This document shows positions 32,941 to 41,838 of a stretch of 64,000 nucleotides of DNA, in pieces. Origin of the DNA: Kribbella aluminosa (GTDB lineage: Bacteria > Actinomycetota > Actinomycetes > Propionibacteriales > Kribbellaceae). How positions within the stretch are numbered: the first letter of the stretch is position 1; every line of letters begins with the position of its first letter. The notes below the pieces were generated by a model. It was not told the DNA's origin and made no database searches. It was given only the letters and a program-made list of their open reading frames with translations. Position numbers and translations under genes: made by a program. The stretch is taken from positions 2,480,001-2,544,000 of the forward strand of contig NZ_JAGINT010000001.1 of the NCBI RefSeq assembly GCF_017876295.1. The letters are read 5' to 3'.

Positions 32941-33963
32941 CTAGTGGCTTGTGGCTGCAGAGGCCGCGAGATCGAGGGCGATGTCGATGATCATGTCCTC
33001 CTGGCCACCGACCAGTCGCCGCCGTCCGCACGCCATGAGGATGTCGCGGACATCCACACCGTACTGGCGGGAGGCGTTCTCGGCATGGCGCAGGAACGAT
33101 GAATACACGCCGGCGTAGCCGAGGGTGAGCGTCTCACGGTCGACCCGCACGGGTCGGTCCTGAAGGGGACGGATGAGGTCATCGGCGGCGTCCTGGACCG
33201 CGAACAGGTCGCAACGATGCTCGAAGTCCGAGAGGTCGGCGACGGCGATAAAGGCCTCTAGTGGGCAGTTGCCTGCGCCGGCACCGTGACCAGCCAACGA
33301 GGCATCGACGCGGCGTACGCCGTTCTGCACCGCGACGACCGAGTTGGCGACGGACAGCGAGAGGTTCTCGTGCGCGTGGATACCGATCTCGGTGCCGGGC
33401 TCGAGGACATCGCGGTAGGCGCGTACGCGGGCGGTCACCTCGTCCATGGTGAGCCGGCCGCCGGAGTCGGTGACGTAGACGCAGTGCGCGCCGTAGGACT
33501 CCATCAACTTGGCCTGCTTGGCCAGCTCGCCGGGCGGTGCCATGTGGGAGAGCATCAGGAAGCCGGAGACGTCCATGCCGATCTCACGAGCCGCCTCGAT
33601 GTGCTGGGCAGAGATGTCCGCTTCCGTGCAATGCGTGGCGATCCGCACCGAGCGGACCCCCAGGTCCCAGGCGGTCTCGAGTTCGTGGATGGTGCCGACC
33701 CCCGGCAACAGGAGCGTGGTGAGCCGGGCATGCCGGACCACGTCGGCCGCCGCCTCGATCCACTGCCAGTCGGGGTGAGACGCGGGTCCGTAGTTGACGG
33801 AGCTGCCCGCAAGGCCGTCACCGTGGGCGACCTCGATCGCGTCGACACCAGCTGCATCGAGGGCAGCGACGATCAGCCGAACGTTGGAAGGGGTCATCCG
33901 GTGACGGATGGCGTGCATGCCATCGCGGAGGGTGACGTCCTGGACGTAGATCGGAGTACTCAC
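32941..33963 (-). CDS. 4-hydroxy-2-oxovalerate aldolase (DmpG/HsaF/MhpE type)
   Basis: A 340-residue class II aldolase. It starts [19 protein letters not shown], where the Arg-Asp pair stabilises the enolate and binds the metal. Metal-binding His residues lie in [17 protein letters not shown] near residue 200. It splits 4-hydroxy-2-oxoacids into pyruvate and an aldehyde that passes directly to the acetaldehyde dehydrogenase partner. It overlaps the upstream partner gene (ATGA). Last of three genes of a lower meta-cleavage operon. Whether the upstream pathway is for steroid, phenylpropionate or catechol substrates cannot be told. Confidence 0.95.
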   Translation of the reverse strand: MSTPIYVQDVTLRDGMHAIRHRMTPSNVRLIVAALDAAGVDAIEVAHGDGLAGSSVNYGPASHPDWQWIEAAADVVRHARLTTLLLPGVGTIHELETAWDLGVRSVRIATHCTEADISAQHIEAAREIGMDVSGFLMLSHMAPPGELAKQAKLMESYGAHCVYVTDSGGRLTMDEVTARVRAYRDVLEPGTEIGIHAHENLSLSVANSVVAVQNGVRRVDASLAGHGAGAGNCPLEAFIAVADLSDFEHRCDLFAVQDAADDLIRPLQDRPVRVDRETLTLGYAGVYSSFLRHAENASRQYGVDVRDILMACGRRRLVGGQEDMIIDIALDLAASAATSH

Positions 33964-34964
33964 GCGATGGAGGCCTTTCCCCGAAGCTGTGTGGCGGAAA
34001 GGTAATCGGCAAGCTGATCGGCCACCTGTACGCCCGCGGAAGTCATGATGTCGAGGTTGCCGGCGTAGGCAGGCAGGTAGTGTGCGGCGCCCTCGACCTC
34101 AAGGAACACCGACACCTGTTGGGTCGGTCGGGGGGCGCCGCTGTGGAGCAACGTCTCGACTGGTTGGTCCGGGCTGATGTCTGTGATCTGCACCGTCTGC
34201 TTGAGTCGGTACCCGGGAACATAGGCGGCAACGGCGGCGACCATCGACTCGATACTGGCCCGGATCTGCTCCTGGACGGCGGAGTCCTCGGCCCGCACCA
34301 AGCAGAACACCGTGTCGCGCATGATCAGCGGCGGCTCAGCGGGATTGAGGACGATGATCGCCTTGCCCCGGGCAGCGCCACCGACGCTGACGATGGCGGC
34401 CGACGTGGTCTCGGTGAACTCGTCGATGTTGGCCCGGGTCCCGGGTCCCGCGGACTTCGAGGCGATGGACGCAACGATTTCGGCGTATTCCACGGGCACC
34501 ACCCGGGCGACCGCAGCCACGACCGGAATCGTGGCTTGGCCCCCGCACGTCACCATATTGACGTTGGGTGCATCGAGGTGTTCCTCGAGGTTGACCGCCG
34601 GGATCACGTAAGGACCGATCGCGGCGGGCGTCAGGTCGATCAGGCGCCTGCCGTGCGCAGACAACAACTCGGCGTTGTGCTTGTGTGCTTTTGCCGACGT
34701 GGCGTCGAAGACGATCGCGATGTCGGCGAACCCGGGCAGGGCGATCAGCCCTGCAACGCCGTCTGCTGTCGTTGGCACACCCAAGCGATCTGCCCTCGCC
34801 AGGCCGTCCGACGCGGGGTCGATGCCCACCATCGCGCCCATCTCGAGGCGCTTGCTCGTTCGCATCACCTTGATCATCAGGTCGGTGCCGATGTTGCCGG
34901 AGCCGACGATGGCGACCTTGACCTTGGCCGGGGGGTCCTTGGGAGGAGTCACTGACTCACGCAT
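33960..34964 (-). CDS. acetaldehyde dehydrogenase, acylating (DmpF/HsaG/MhpF type)
   Basis: A 334-residue CoA-dependent enzyme converting acetaldehyde or propanal to acyl-CoA. The NAD motif is [17 protein letters not shown] near residue 20 and the catalytic Cys is in [12 protein letters not shown]. It forms a channelling complex with the aldolase encoded next. ATG at 34964 overlaps the end of the hydratase gene; the longer open frame upstream is shadow sequence. Confidence 0.95.
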   Translation of the reverse strand: MRESVTPPKDPPAKVKVAIVGSGNIGTDLMIKVMRTSKRLEMGAMVGIDPASDGLARADRLGVPTTADGVAGLIALPGFADIAIVFDATSAKAHKHNAELLSAHGRRLIDLTPAAIGPYVIPAVNLEEHLDAPNVNMVTCGGQATIPVVAAVARVVPVEYAEIVASIASKSAGPGTRANIDEFTETTSAAIVSVGGAARGKAIIVLNPAEPPLIMRDTVFCLVRAEDSAVQEQIRASIESMVAAVAAYVPGYRLKQTVQITDISPDQPVETLLHSGAPRPTQQVSVFLEVEGAAHYLPAYAGNLDIMTSAGVQVADQLADYLSATQLRGKASIA

Positions 34965-35787
34965 CCTTGTCCGAGGTTTCGTTGCTGAACCGGACCGAGA
35001 CGTCACCAAGGCCGGAGATCGTCGCGTTGGCTTCTGCTCCGGGCGCCACGGACCGCATCGGACCAAGTGCTCCGGAGAGGATGATCTGGCCTGCCCGCAA
35101 GGGTGCTCCCAGGTCGCGAGCCTGACGGGCAAGCCACTGAAGTGCCAGCAGGGGATCACCCATGCAGGCGGACCCGCTCCCCGTGGACAGGTCCTGGCCG
35201 GTGACCGTCATCGTCATCGACACCGTACTGGGGTCGAACGCGTCGAGGGTGCGCGGCTGGTTGCCGAGGACGAATGCCCCTGCGGAGGCGTTGTCGGCAA
35301 CCGTGTCACCGAAGCTGATGTCCCAGTTCTGCACGCGGCTTCCGCAGATCTCCAACGCCGCCACCGCATACTCCACAGCAGCTCGCACCTGGCTCATGGA
35401 CAGATCTCCGAACCCCAGGTCCGCCTTGAGCATGAATGCGACCTCGGCCTCGACGCGAGGCTGGAGCACCCGGTCGAAGGGGATGGTGTCGCCGTCGGCG
35501 TAGGCCATGTCGTCGAAGAGGACGCCGAAGTCCGGCTGGGCGACTCCCAGTTGCGCCTGTACCGCGGCAGAGGTGAGACCGATCTTGCGACCCACCACCT
35601 TGGCGCCGCCGGCGATGCGAAGGGCCACGACCTGCTGCTGGACGGCGTACGCCGCTGCACCGTCGTTGCGCCCGATCAGGTCGCGTATCGGCGCGCACGG
35701 ACGGCCGGTCCGCGCAGAGTCGGCCAGGCGTTGTGCCGCCTTGGTCACCCGCACCGTGATGGGAGCTGTCGTGAGGTTCATGCTCAC
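34957..35787 (-). CDS. 2-keto-4-pentenoate hydratase (MhpD/HsaE type)
   Basis: A 276-residue enzyme of the fumarylacetoacetase-like hydratase group. Landmarks: [23 protein letters not shown], where the family has KIGLTS, then [13 protein letters not shown] with metal-ligand Glu residues, and the C-terminal [10 protein letters not shown]. It adds water to 2-hydroxypenta-2,4-dienoate to give the aldolase substrate. First gene of the leftward three-gene operon. GTG at 35787 or ATG at 35781 are both possible, with GAAGGG upstream favouring the GTG. Confidence 0.94.
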   Translation of the reverse strand: MSMNLTTAPITVRVTKAAQRLADSARTGRPCAPIRDLIGRNDGAAAYAVQQQVVALRIAGGAKVVGRKIGLTSAAVQAQLGVAQPDFGVLFDDMAYADGDTIPFDRVLQPRVEAEVAFMLKADLGFGDLSMSQVRAAVEYAVAALEICGSRVQNWDISFGDTVADNASAGAFVLGNQPRTLDAFDPSTVSMTMTVTGQDLSTGSGSACMGDPLLALQWLARQARDLGAPLRAGQIILSGALGPMRSVAPGAEANATISGLGDVSVRFSNETSDKDA

Positions 35788-35881
35788 CAGATTCGCGCCC
35801 TTCTCTGCCCCGGTCAGGATGCGGTTCCGCCTGACGGCACATTTCCCTGTGTTGGGCGGTTCGGCGCAAGACAGTTGGGTT

Positions 35882-36856
35882 ATGACCGCTCAAGAAGGGA
35901 CTTGGACGGCAGCTGGAACCTGCAAGCAGCCCAGCATCGCTGTGGGACGGCGACGTACGTCTGCTGGAGTCGACTGCGTGTTCGCGGACCATCACTGGAC
36001 GGACTGGGCCTTGGAGACCCTGGTTGCAAGCAAGGGGTCGACGAGGGTCAGTCTGGTGGTTCCGGCGCGCAACGAGGCTGCCACGGTGGGAGCGGTCGTT
36101 TCGCGGGTGCGTGCGGCCCTGATGGAGACCGTCGCGTTGCTCGACGAGGTCGTGGTGATCGACAGCGACTCGACCGATGCAACGTACGACGTCGCGGTTG
36201 ATGCGGGTGCGACGGTACACCGGTCGTGTGACATCCGTCCGGACCTCGGGTCCTTCCCGGGCAAGGGCGAGGCGATGTGGAAGTCGCTCTTCGTCACGAC
36301 CGGTGATGTCGTCGTCTTCATGGATGCGGACCTGCAGGACTGGGACACCCATTTCGTACCGGGATTACTAGGTCCGTTGTTGTCTGACCCGGGTGTCGAG
36401 CTGGTGAAGGGGTACTACGAGCGGCCGGGCGGGCACGGTGCGTTGGACGGTGGGCGGGTGACCGAGCTGGTCGCACGGCCGCTGATCGCGCTGCTCCACC
36501 CGGAGCTCGCTGGCTTGGTTCAGCCGCTGGCGGGGGAGTGGGCGGTACGACGCGACCTGTTCGCCTCGCTCTCCGTCCCGACGGGGTACGGCGTCGAGCT
36601 CGCCGCTCTGGTGGACACAGCCGTCGGTCGCGGGACCGGTGCTATCGCGCAAGTCGACTTGGGCACGCGGTCGCACCGCCATCAGGCACTGCTCGACCTG
36701 GGAGGGATGGCCGTCCAAGTGCTGGCGGCGAGCCTGGCGCGGCGTGGCGTGAATGTCGTGGACCCGCCCCTGTTGGAACAGTTTCCAGCCGGGCTGAAAC
36801 CGGTGAAGCGATCTGTCGACATCGTCGAGCGTCCGCCGGCGCGGGAGGTCTGGTGA
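35882..36856 (+). CDS. gpgS: glucosyl-3-phosphoglycerate synthase (GpgS-like, GT2/GT81 fold)
   Basis: A 324-residue glycosyltransferase. It has the nucleotide-sugar fold VSLVVPARNEAATVGAVV near residue 55, DSDSTDAT, a SFPGKGEAMWKSL segment, and the metal motif VVFMDADLQDWDTHF near residue 142. These match mycobacterial GpgS, which makes glucosyl-3-phosphoglycerate for methylglucose lipopolysaccharides or compatible solutes. The link with a downstream dihydropteroate-synthase-like gene copies the order known around Rv1207-Rv1208 (there folP2 precedes gpgS). The ATG at 35882 gives a plausible length, but no strong ribosome site is seen. Confidence 0.85.
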   Translation: MTAQEGTWTAAGTCKQPSIAVGRRRTSAGVDCVFADHHWTDWALETLVASKGSTRVSLVVPARNEAATVGAVVSRVRAALMETVALLDEVVVIDSDSTDATYDVAVDAGATVHRSCDIRPDLGSFPGKGEAMWKSLFVTTGDVVVFMDADLQDWDTHFVPGLLGPLLSDPGVELVKGYYERPGGHGALDGGRVTELVARPLIALLHPELAGLVQPLAGEWAVRRDLFASLSVPTGYGVELAALVDTAVGRGTGAIAQVDLGTRSHRHQALLDLGGMAVQVLAASLARRGVNVVDPPLLEQFPAGLKPVKRSVDIVERPPAREVW

Positions 36857-37716
36857 CGCTGCGCCTGGGTCGGCACGTCTTTGCCGACGACACAACCATC
36901 ATGATGGCGATCGTCAACCGCACACCTGACTCCTTCTACGACCGTGGAGCCACCTGGGCCGAGGACGCAGCGTTCGCCCGGGTCGGTTTGGTTGTGGCTC
37001 AGGGCGCCGAAATGGTTGACATCGGCGGTATCAAGGCTGCTCCCGGCGCCGAGATCGGTGAGGCCGAGGAACGGTCGCGCGTTGTGGATTTCGTTGCCCG
37101 GGTCCGGGCATCCTTTCCCCGCCTGGTGATCTCGGTTGACACGTGGCGTGCATCGGTCGGGGAAGCGGCCTGCTTGGCAGGCGCCGATGTGCTGAACGAC
37201 GCGTGGGGCGGGGCCGACCCCGAGCTGGTCGATGTAGCAGCCTCCCACGGAGCCGCGATCGTGTGCACCCACACCGGGGGCGCCACGCCCCGTACCCGCC
37301 CGTACAGGGTCGAGTACGACGACGTCGTTGCATCGGCGATCAAGGACACGGTTGCCTACGCCGAACGCGCGGTGGCCGCCGGCGTGTCGCCCGACGCGGT
37401 GGTCATCGACCCCGCCCACGACTTCGGCAAGAACACCTTCCATTCCCTGGAGCTGACCCGGCGCCTGGACGAGATGGTCGCCACGGGTTGGCCGGTCCTG
37501 GTATCGCTTTCCAACAAGGACTTTGTCGGAGAGACCCTCGACCGGCCGGTGGGCGAGCGGCTGATCGGGACGCTGGCAGCGACGGCGATCTGCGCGATGG
37601 CCGGTGCTCGGATCTACCGGGTTCACGAGGTCGTCGAGACCCGGCAAGCCGTCGACATGGTGTGGACCATCGCCGGGCGACGGGCGCCTTCCCGCGCGAT
37701 CCGGGGACTCCAGTGA
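36853..37716 (+). CDS. dihydropteroate synthase-like protein (FolP2-like)
   Basis: A 287-residue TIM-barrel protein starting by GTGA overlap with gpgS. Pterin-binding family motifs: MAIVNRTPDSFYDRGATW near residue 17, VDIGGIKAAPG near residue 56 (canonical DHPS has DVGGEST), ISVDTWRASV, VLNDAWGG and DPAHDFGKNTFHSLEL. The replacement of the GES(T) loop by GGIKA is typical of FolP2-like paralogs that lack classical DHPS activity. A standard folate role is therefore doubtful; linkage to GpgS suggests a role in a linked solute or lipopolysaccharide pathway. Confidence 0.85.
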   Translation: MTLRLGRHVFADDTTIMMAIVNRTPDSFYDRGATWAEDAAFARVGLVVAQGAEMVDIGGIKAAPGAEIGEAEERSRVVDFVARVRASFPRLVISVDTWRASVGEAACLAGADVLNDAWGGADPELVDVAASHGAAIVCTHTGGATPRTRPYRVEYDDVVASAIKDTVAYAERAVAAGVSPDAVVIDPAHDFGKNTFHSLELTRRLDEMVATGWPVLVSLSNKDFVGETLDRPVGERLIGTLAATAICAMAGARIYRVHEVVETRQAVDMVWTIAGRRAPSRAIRGLQ

Positions 37717-38255
37717 CTGCAGACACTCTGCTCCTTCCGCGGGTCGTGCTGATCCCCGGTGTCATGGCCCTGCTGCCTTCATACGCAAGCATCGAGGACC
37801 CCGTCGCCGACCTGCGGGCAGCATGCCTGGCTGCGGTGGGTTCCCTGAGCGGACGGGTCGAGGTGCTCGCCACCGGGGCGGGCGCCAAGGTGGCGGCCCA
37901 CCTGCTCGACTCGACATCGCGTACCGGCGACGACCCGAGCTGGCTCGTCGTCGCCAACGGGTCGGCCAAGCGGTCCGAGAAGGCACCAGGCCACCTCGAC
38001 CATCGGTCCGGGGCTTTCGACGACACCCTCCACACCCTGCTCACCACCCCCGACCCCGCGGGGCTCATCGCACTCGACACCGCGCTCGCACACGAACTGT
38101 GGGCTGATGTCGAGTCTCTGGTGGACTGTGGCCGCGAGGTCCTCACCCCTCGCCACCATGCGGTAGTCGACTACGACGACGACCCTTACGGAGTGCGCTA
38201 CTGGGTTATCCGCTGGGCTCCTCGATGCGGCGCCGGCGGCGGATCGGCGTACTGA
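37713..38255 (+). CDS. class III extradiol dioxygenase-like hypothetical protein
   Basis: A 180-residue protein starting by GTGA overlap with the FolP-like gene. It resembles the extradiol-dioxygenase subunit-B-like family (mycobacterial Rv2728c type): VVANGSAKRSEKAPGHLDHR near residue 88, later ALDTALAHELWADVESL and a C-terminal YDDDPYGVRYWVIRW. The protein is short and no metal ligands can be placed with confidence, so dioxygenase activity is doubtful. The family is often beside folate- or tRNA-modification genes. Confidence 0.7.
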   Translation: MTADTLLLPRVVLIPGVMALLPSYASIEDPVADLRAACLAAVGSLSGRVEVLATGAGAKVAAHLLDSTSRTGDDPSWLVVANGSAKRSEKAPGHLDHRSGAFDDTLHTLLTTPDPAGLIALDTALAHELWADVESLVDCGREVLTPRHHAVVDYDDDPYGVRYWVIRWAPRCGAGGGSAY

Positions 38256-38497
38256 TCAGTGCCCGCCAGAGACCGCGACGATTCCGTGCCGCGGAACGGG
38301 TGCCGCCGGGCGCCATATGGAATTAATAGCCTGAGGCTCCAGGGAACGCGGTCCGAGCAAACACCCCGACGTCCGACCTCGTTCATACCTCCGACGACTC
38401 AAGTACCGGCATCTACTACAACTACCGGACTGAGGCTGCGGATGGAGCGGTTTTCGGCCTTTCCTGTCGGCTTCGACCGAGCGAATGGAGCACCACG

Positions 38498-39016
38498 ATG
38501 GATCAGGACCTCGGGCTGCTTGTCCTGCGGCTGGCGCTGGGCCCGATGCTCGTCGCGCACGGGTGGAACAAGGTCTTCGGCCCCGGAGGCCTCAAAGGCA
38601 CGACGGGCTGGTTCGGCGCACTCGGGCTGCATCCGGCGTGGCTGCACGCACGAGTCGCGGCCGTGACGGAGAGCGGTGCAGGTCTGCTGATGACGGTGGG
38701 TCTCATGACTCCGGTCGCAAGCGCCGCGTTCGTGGGGCTCATGGTCGTGGCGGCGCTGACCGACCACCGTGGGAAGGGCTACTTCGTCTTCAAAGGTGGA
38801 GCTGAATACACGGTGTTGGTGGCTATGGTGGCGGTGGCCGTCGCTGCCCTGGGGCCGGGAACGTGGTCTGTGGATCACCTTCTCGGCGTGGCCGGTTGGG
38901 CTGGCGGGTGGTGGGCGTTGGGTGCGGCGGCAGTTGGATCCCTGTCGGCTTTCAGCTTCTGGCGGCTCGCTTTTCGCCGTACTGAGTCGACGGCCGAGCA
39001 TGTTCAGCCCGGATGA
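38498..39016 (+). CDS. DoxX-family membrane protein
   Basis: A 172-residue protein with four membrane helices. The DoxX pattern is clear: LLVLRLALGPMLVAHGWNKV near residue 7, FGPGGLKGTTGWFGALG, and AAFVGLMVVAALTDHRGKG followed by FKGGAEYTVLVAMVAVAVA. These proteins sit in the cytoplasmic membrane and are linked to redox or thiol stress. Stands alone; GCGAATGGAGCACCACG precedes the ATG. Confidence 0.9.
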   Translation: MDQDLGLLVLRLALGPMLVAHGWNKVFGPGGLKGTTGWFGALGLHPAWLHARVAAVTESGAGLLMTVGLMTPVASAAFVGLMVVAALTDHRGKGYFVFKGGAEYTVLVAMVAVAVAALGPGTWSVDHLLGVAGWAGGWWALGAAAVGSLSAFSFWRLAFRRTESTAEHVQPG

Positions 39017-39193
39017 CCGCAGCTTCAGCCAGCCAAACGGCCGACTGAGATGTGCCGTCCATGCTGCACGATGCAGGACCGTCAGTCGCAGTACGCGGCC
39101 CGCCAGTTCCGATCTACGGGACGTTGGCACGACATGGTCGGAAGCGCGTCCTAGTCTCACCGACGAGTCAACCGCAGGCGGAGGAGGACCACC

Positions 39194-39541
39194 GTGATTG
39201 CGTGTAGTGCCTACGTCGACGAAGTCGTCCAGTGGCCCGAAGGAACAGGCGTCGTGCTCCGGCCACCCTCAGGGCAGCGTCTTGTATGGATGACCGACAG
39301 CCGGCCAGATCACGACGCGGCGACCGCGCTCAGATCTGAACATTCCCGCGTGTTCACCGTTCAGCTGTACGGCGTCGGCTCCGACATCTGCTGCACGGTC
39401 CTCGTCGGCTCCGAACGAGGAGCCCGCGGGTTTCACACGAGCCTGGCAGTGGGCCTGGCCCTCTGCCAGTCCGGCGTACACGGCATCCTTCGAGACCTGG
39501 GGCATGTGATGAGGTCGCAGCCAGTCCACCTCGTCTCGTAG
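39194..39541 (+). CDS. small hypothetical protein
   Basis: A 115-residue frame starting at GTG 39194 behind a good GGAGGA site. The sequence (IACSAYVDEVVQWPEGTGVV onward) has alternating hydrophobicity and two Cys in SDICCTVLVG, but no known motif. Coding likelihood is moderate, supported by the ribosome site and protein-like composition. Confidence 0.5.
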   Translation: MIACSAYVDEVVQWPEGTGVVLRPPSGQRLVWMTDSRPDHDAATALRSEHSRVFTVQLYGVGSDICCTVLVGSERGARGFHTSLAVGLALCQSGVHGILRDLGHVMRSQPVHLVS

Positions 39542-39706
39542 GCGGGTCAGAGTTTCTCGAACTGCGTGCTGCCGGGCATGGGCAGCCCCAGCCATCACCG
39601 TTCGTGTCAGCGGAACCGACGTTGGCGGCGCGCACCTGATTCCGCAACGATGCGACCGTTCCCAGGACCCTTGGGGACGTAACGGACCAATGCGAAAGGG
39701 TGCAGC

Positions 39707-40678
39707 GTGGCGCTAACCGAAGAATGGCTGATGCCGGTGCCGGGCCTGTCGAGCCGGTGGGCCAAGCTGGCGAGCGGAGCTCGAGCTCACTACGTCACTT
39801 CGGGCGACACCGGGCCGGCGGTGATCCTCCTGCATGGCGGCTTGCCCGGCTCTTCAGGGACGGCCGGCTGGCGTTTCATGGCGCCCTATCTCGGTGCCCG
39901 TGGGTTCCGCGTGTACTGTCCGGACCAACCCGGGTTCGGGCTGGCCGACACCCGTCAGGAGCATTGGCCGCAGGGGCCGCATTCGCATGTCGAGTTCGTG
40001 CACGAGTTCGCAAATGCCCTGTGTCTCGACGAGTTCCACCTGTCCGGCAACTCGATGGGAGGGACCACCGCTGTCAACTACGTCGTCGCCCATCCAGAGC
40101 GGGTGCTGAGCTACGTTCTGATCGGCACGGACATCGGGGACGTCGCGCCGCTCGAAAGAAGGCCGCCGGCGGCGGCGCACTTCGAGGAGTACGACGGCAG
40201 CCGTGAGAGCATGCGGCGGCTGATGGCGGCGATCATCGGACGTGATGCTGCGATCGAGGACGAGCTGGTCGAGATGCGCTGGCGTTCCGCCCAGCTGCAG
40301 CGAGAGTCGCGTGCCCAGTGGTGGCCGACCCAGTTGCAGTACCGCGGAACCCTTCCGTGGGAGCACACGGACCTTCAGGCGAGTCTGTCGACGAAGGGCA
40401 GGTTCGAGCGACTGAAGATCCCGGCCCTGTACCTCTACGGCAACGATGACGTCCTCACGCCCGTCGTGTGGGGACACGAGCAGGAAGACGTCCTGCCACA
40501 CGTTCAGTTCTTCTACCCTGACGGCGCGGGTCATCAGTCCCAGACGGATTTGCCCGAACTGTTCAATCACGTGTACCTCGAGTTCTTCAGGGATGGCCGC
40601 GTCTCGCGGGCAACCGCTGATCGTGCGGGTGTGTCGAGACGCCGTCCGGAGCTCGTCCACCTCGTAGAGCAGGTGTAG
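39707..40678 (+). CDS. alpha/beta hydrolase, meta-cleavage-product hydrolase-like
   Basis: A 323-residue hydrolase. Oxyanion segment VILLHGGLPGSSG near residue 40, nucleophile elbow LSGNSMGGTTAVNYV near residue 110, acid in YLYGNDDVLTPVVWG, and His in DGAGHQSQ. The GNSMGG elbow and the cap-domain pattern are typical of C-C bond hydrolases (BphD/HsaD/MhpC). This fits the lower meta-cleavage cassette 4 kb away, although no ring-cleaving dioxygenase lies between. GTG at 39707 with GAAAGGG. A 4-bp gap joins it to the next acyl-CoA dehydrogenase gene. Confidence 0.86.
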   Translation: MALTEEWLMPVPGLSSRWAKLASGARAHYVTSGDTGPAVILLHGGLPGSSGTAGWRFMAPYLGARGFRVYCPDQPGFGLADTRQEHWPQGPHSHVEFVHEFANALCLDEFHLSGNSMGGTTAVNYVVAHPERVLSYVLIGTDIGDVAPLERRPPAAAHFEEYDGSRESMRRLMAAIIGRDAAIEDELVEMRWRSAQLQRESRAQWWPTQLQYRGTLPWEHTDLQASLSTKGRFERLKIPALYLYGNDDVLTPVVWGHEQEDVLPHVQFFYPDGAGHQSQTDLPELFNHVYLEFFRDGRVSRATADRAGVSRRRPELVHLVEQV

Positions 40679-40682
40679 GCCC

Positions 40683-41795
40683 GTGGTCGATGTCGAGCTC
40701 ACGGCTGAGCAATCTGCCCTCCGCGACGTCCTGGTGGACTTTGCAGAGCGAGAACTTCGTCCGGCCGGCCCGGCCTGCGATGTCCGGGGACGAGTGCCGG
40801 CCGATCTCGAGGCGAAGCTTCACGCGCTCGGGGTGACGACCCCGCAGGTCGGTGCGAGCGAGAACGGTGGCATGAGCCCACTCGACTACCTCATCGCGAC
40901 CGAGGAGCTCGCCTGTGGCGACCCTGGCATTGCCTATGGCGCCCTGTCGACGGGGCATGCGGCCCTGATCCTGGGCCTCTGCGGAAGTCCGGAGCAGCAG
41001 ACGGCATATCTGCCTTCGCTGGCCGACGGCGAGCTGGGGAGTGTCCTTTACTACGAGGGATGGGGCAGGAGAGCTGCCGAGATCGAGGCGAGCGCCGCGG
41101 GCGACCCTGCCGGTTGGAGCCTCAACGGTGAGAAGTTCTTCGTTGCCAACCCCGCCGCGGCGGCAGTGTCGATCATGTTCGCGATTGACATCGGGACCGG
41201 TGATCTCCGGGCGTTCGTCTTCGAGTCCACCCCTCCTGGCTACGTTCTCGGGTCCGACGACCGGGTAACGCCCAACTGCGGACTACGTGCCGCACACACC
41301 GGCGCCGTCGCCATCCGTCATCTGAGGGTTCCCCCGGATGCTGTCCTCCCGGGGCGCGGGATCGACCTGGCGCGTGCTCTGGGCTGGATGCGCCTGACGG
41401 TGCCCGTCGTCGCCATCGGCGCGGCGCGGGCAGCGAACGCGTATGCGGCCGCTTATGCGCAGGAGCGCGTGGCCTTCGGACGACCTATCTCCGCGTTCCA
41501 GGGTGTGGCGTTCCTTGTCGCAGATGCCGACACCGCGATCGACGCGGCGAGGCTGTCTGTCTGGTCGGCGGCGAATGAGCTCGACAGGATCACCGATGTG
41601 GCGGTCCTGGACGATCTCGTGTCGAGCACAGTCGCTCGCGTCTGCGCAGCGATGGAACGCGTCACGCGCGACGCGGTGCAGGTCCTCGGCGGGTCGGGTT
41701 TCGTAAAGGACCACCCGGTCGAGTACTGGTGGCGTAGCGCGATGACGCTGGCCGCTATCGACACCGATCCTCTCGCGGTCCCCGGCATCGTCTGA
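40683..41795 (+). CDS. acyl-CoA dehydrogenase family protein
   Basis: A 370-residue FAD-dependent enzyme. N-terminal helical domain (TAEQSALRDVLVDFAERELR), a middle domain that is reduced (GEKFFVANPAAAAVSIMF), and the C-terminal helical domain with YAQERVAFGRPISAFQGVAF and LGGSGFVKDHPVEYWWRSA. A Glu in the last segment is the likely catalytic base. The FAD-contact region is divergent, so it may act on an unusual acyl-CoA or work as a heteromer with the next dehydrogenase. GTG start. Confidence 0.9.
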   Translation: MVDVELTAEQSALRDVLVDFAERELRPAGPACDVRGRVPADLEAKLHALGVTTPQVGASENGGMSPLDYLIATEELACGDPGIAYGALSTGHAALILGLCGSPEQQTAYLPSLADGELGSVLYYEGWGRRAAEIEASAAGDPAGWSLNGEKFFVANPAAAAVSIMFAIDIGTGDLRAFVFESTPPGYVLGSDDRVTPNCGLRAAHTGAVAIRHLRVPPDAVLPGRGIDLARALGWMRLTVPVVAIGAARAANAYAAAYAQERVAFGRPISAFQGVAFLVADADTAIDAARLSVWSAANELDRITDVAVLDDLVSSTVARVCAAMERVTRDAVQVLGGSGFVKDHPVEYWWRSAMTLAAIDTDPLAVPGIV

Positions 41796-41838
41796 TGCCG
41801 ACCCGGTAGGAGCAATTCGTGAGCAATGGGAGTGATCG

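Noticed and set aside
34080..34955. 291-codon + strand frame opposite the acetaldehyde dehydrogenase gene
   Set aside because: Shadow frame; the - strand product is a clear enzyme with catalytic Cys.
37713..38255. Ring-cleaving extradiol dioxygenase completing the meta-cleavage pathway
   Set aside because: The protein is short, its motifs match a non-catalytic-looking family linked to folate-type genes, and metal ligands cannot be placed.
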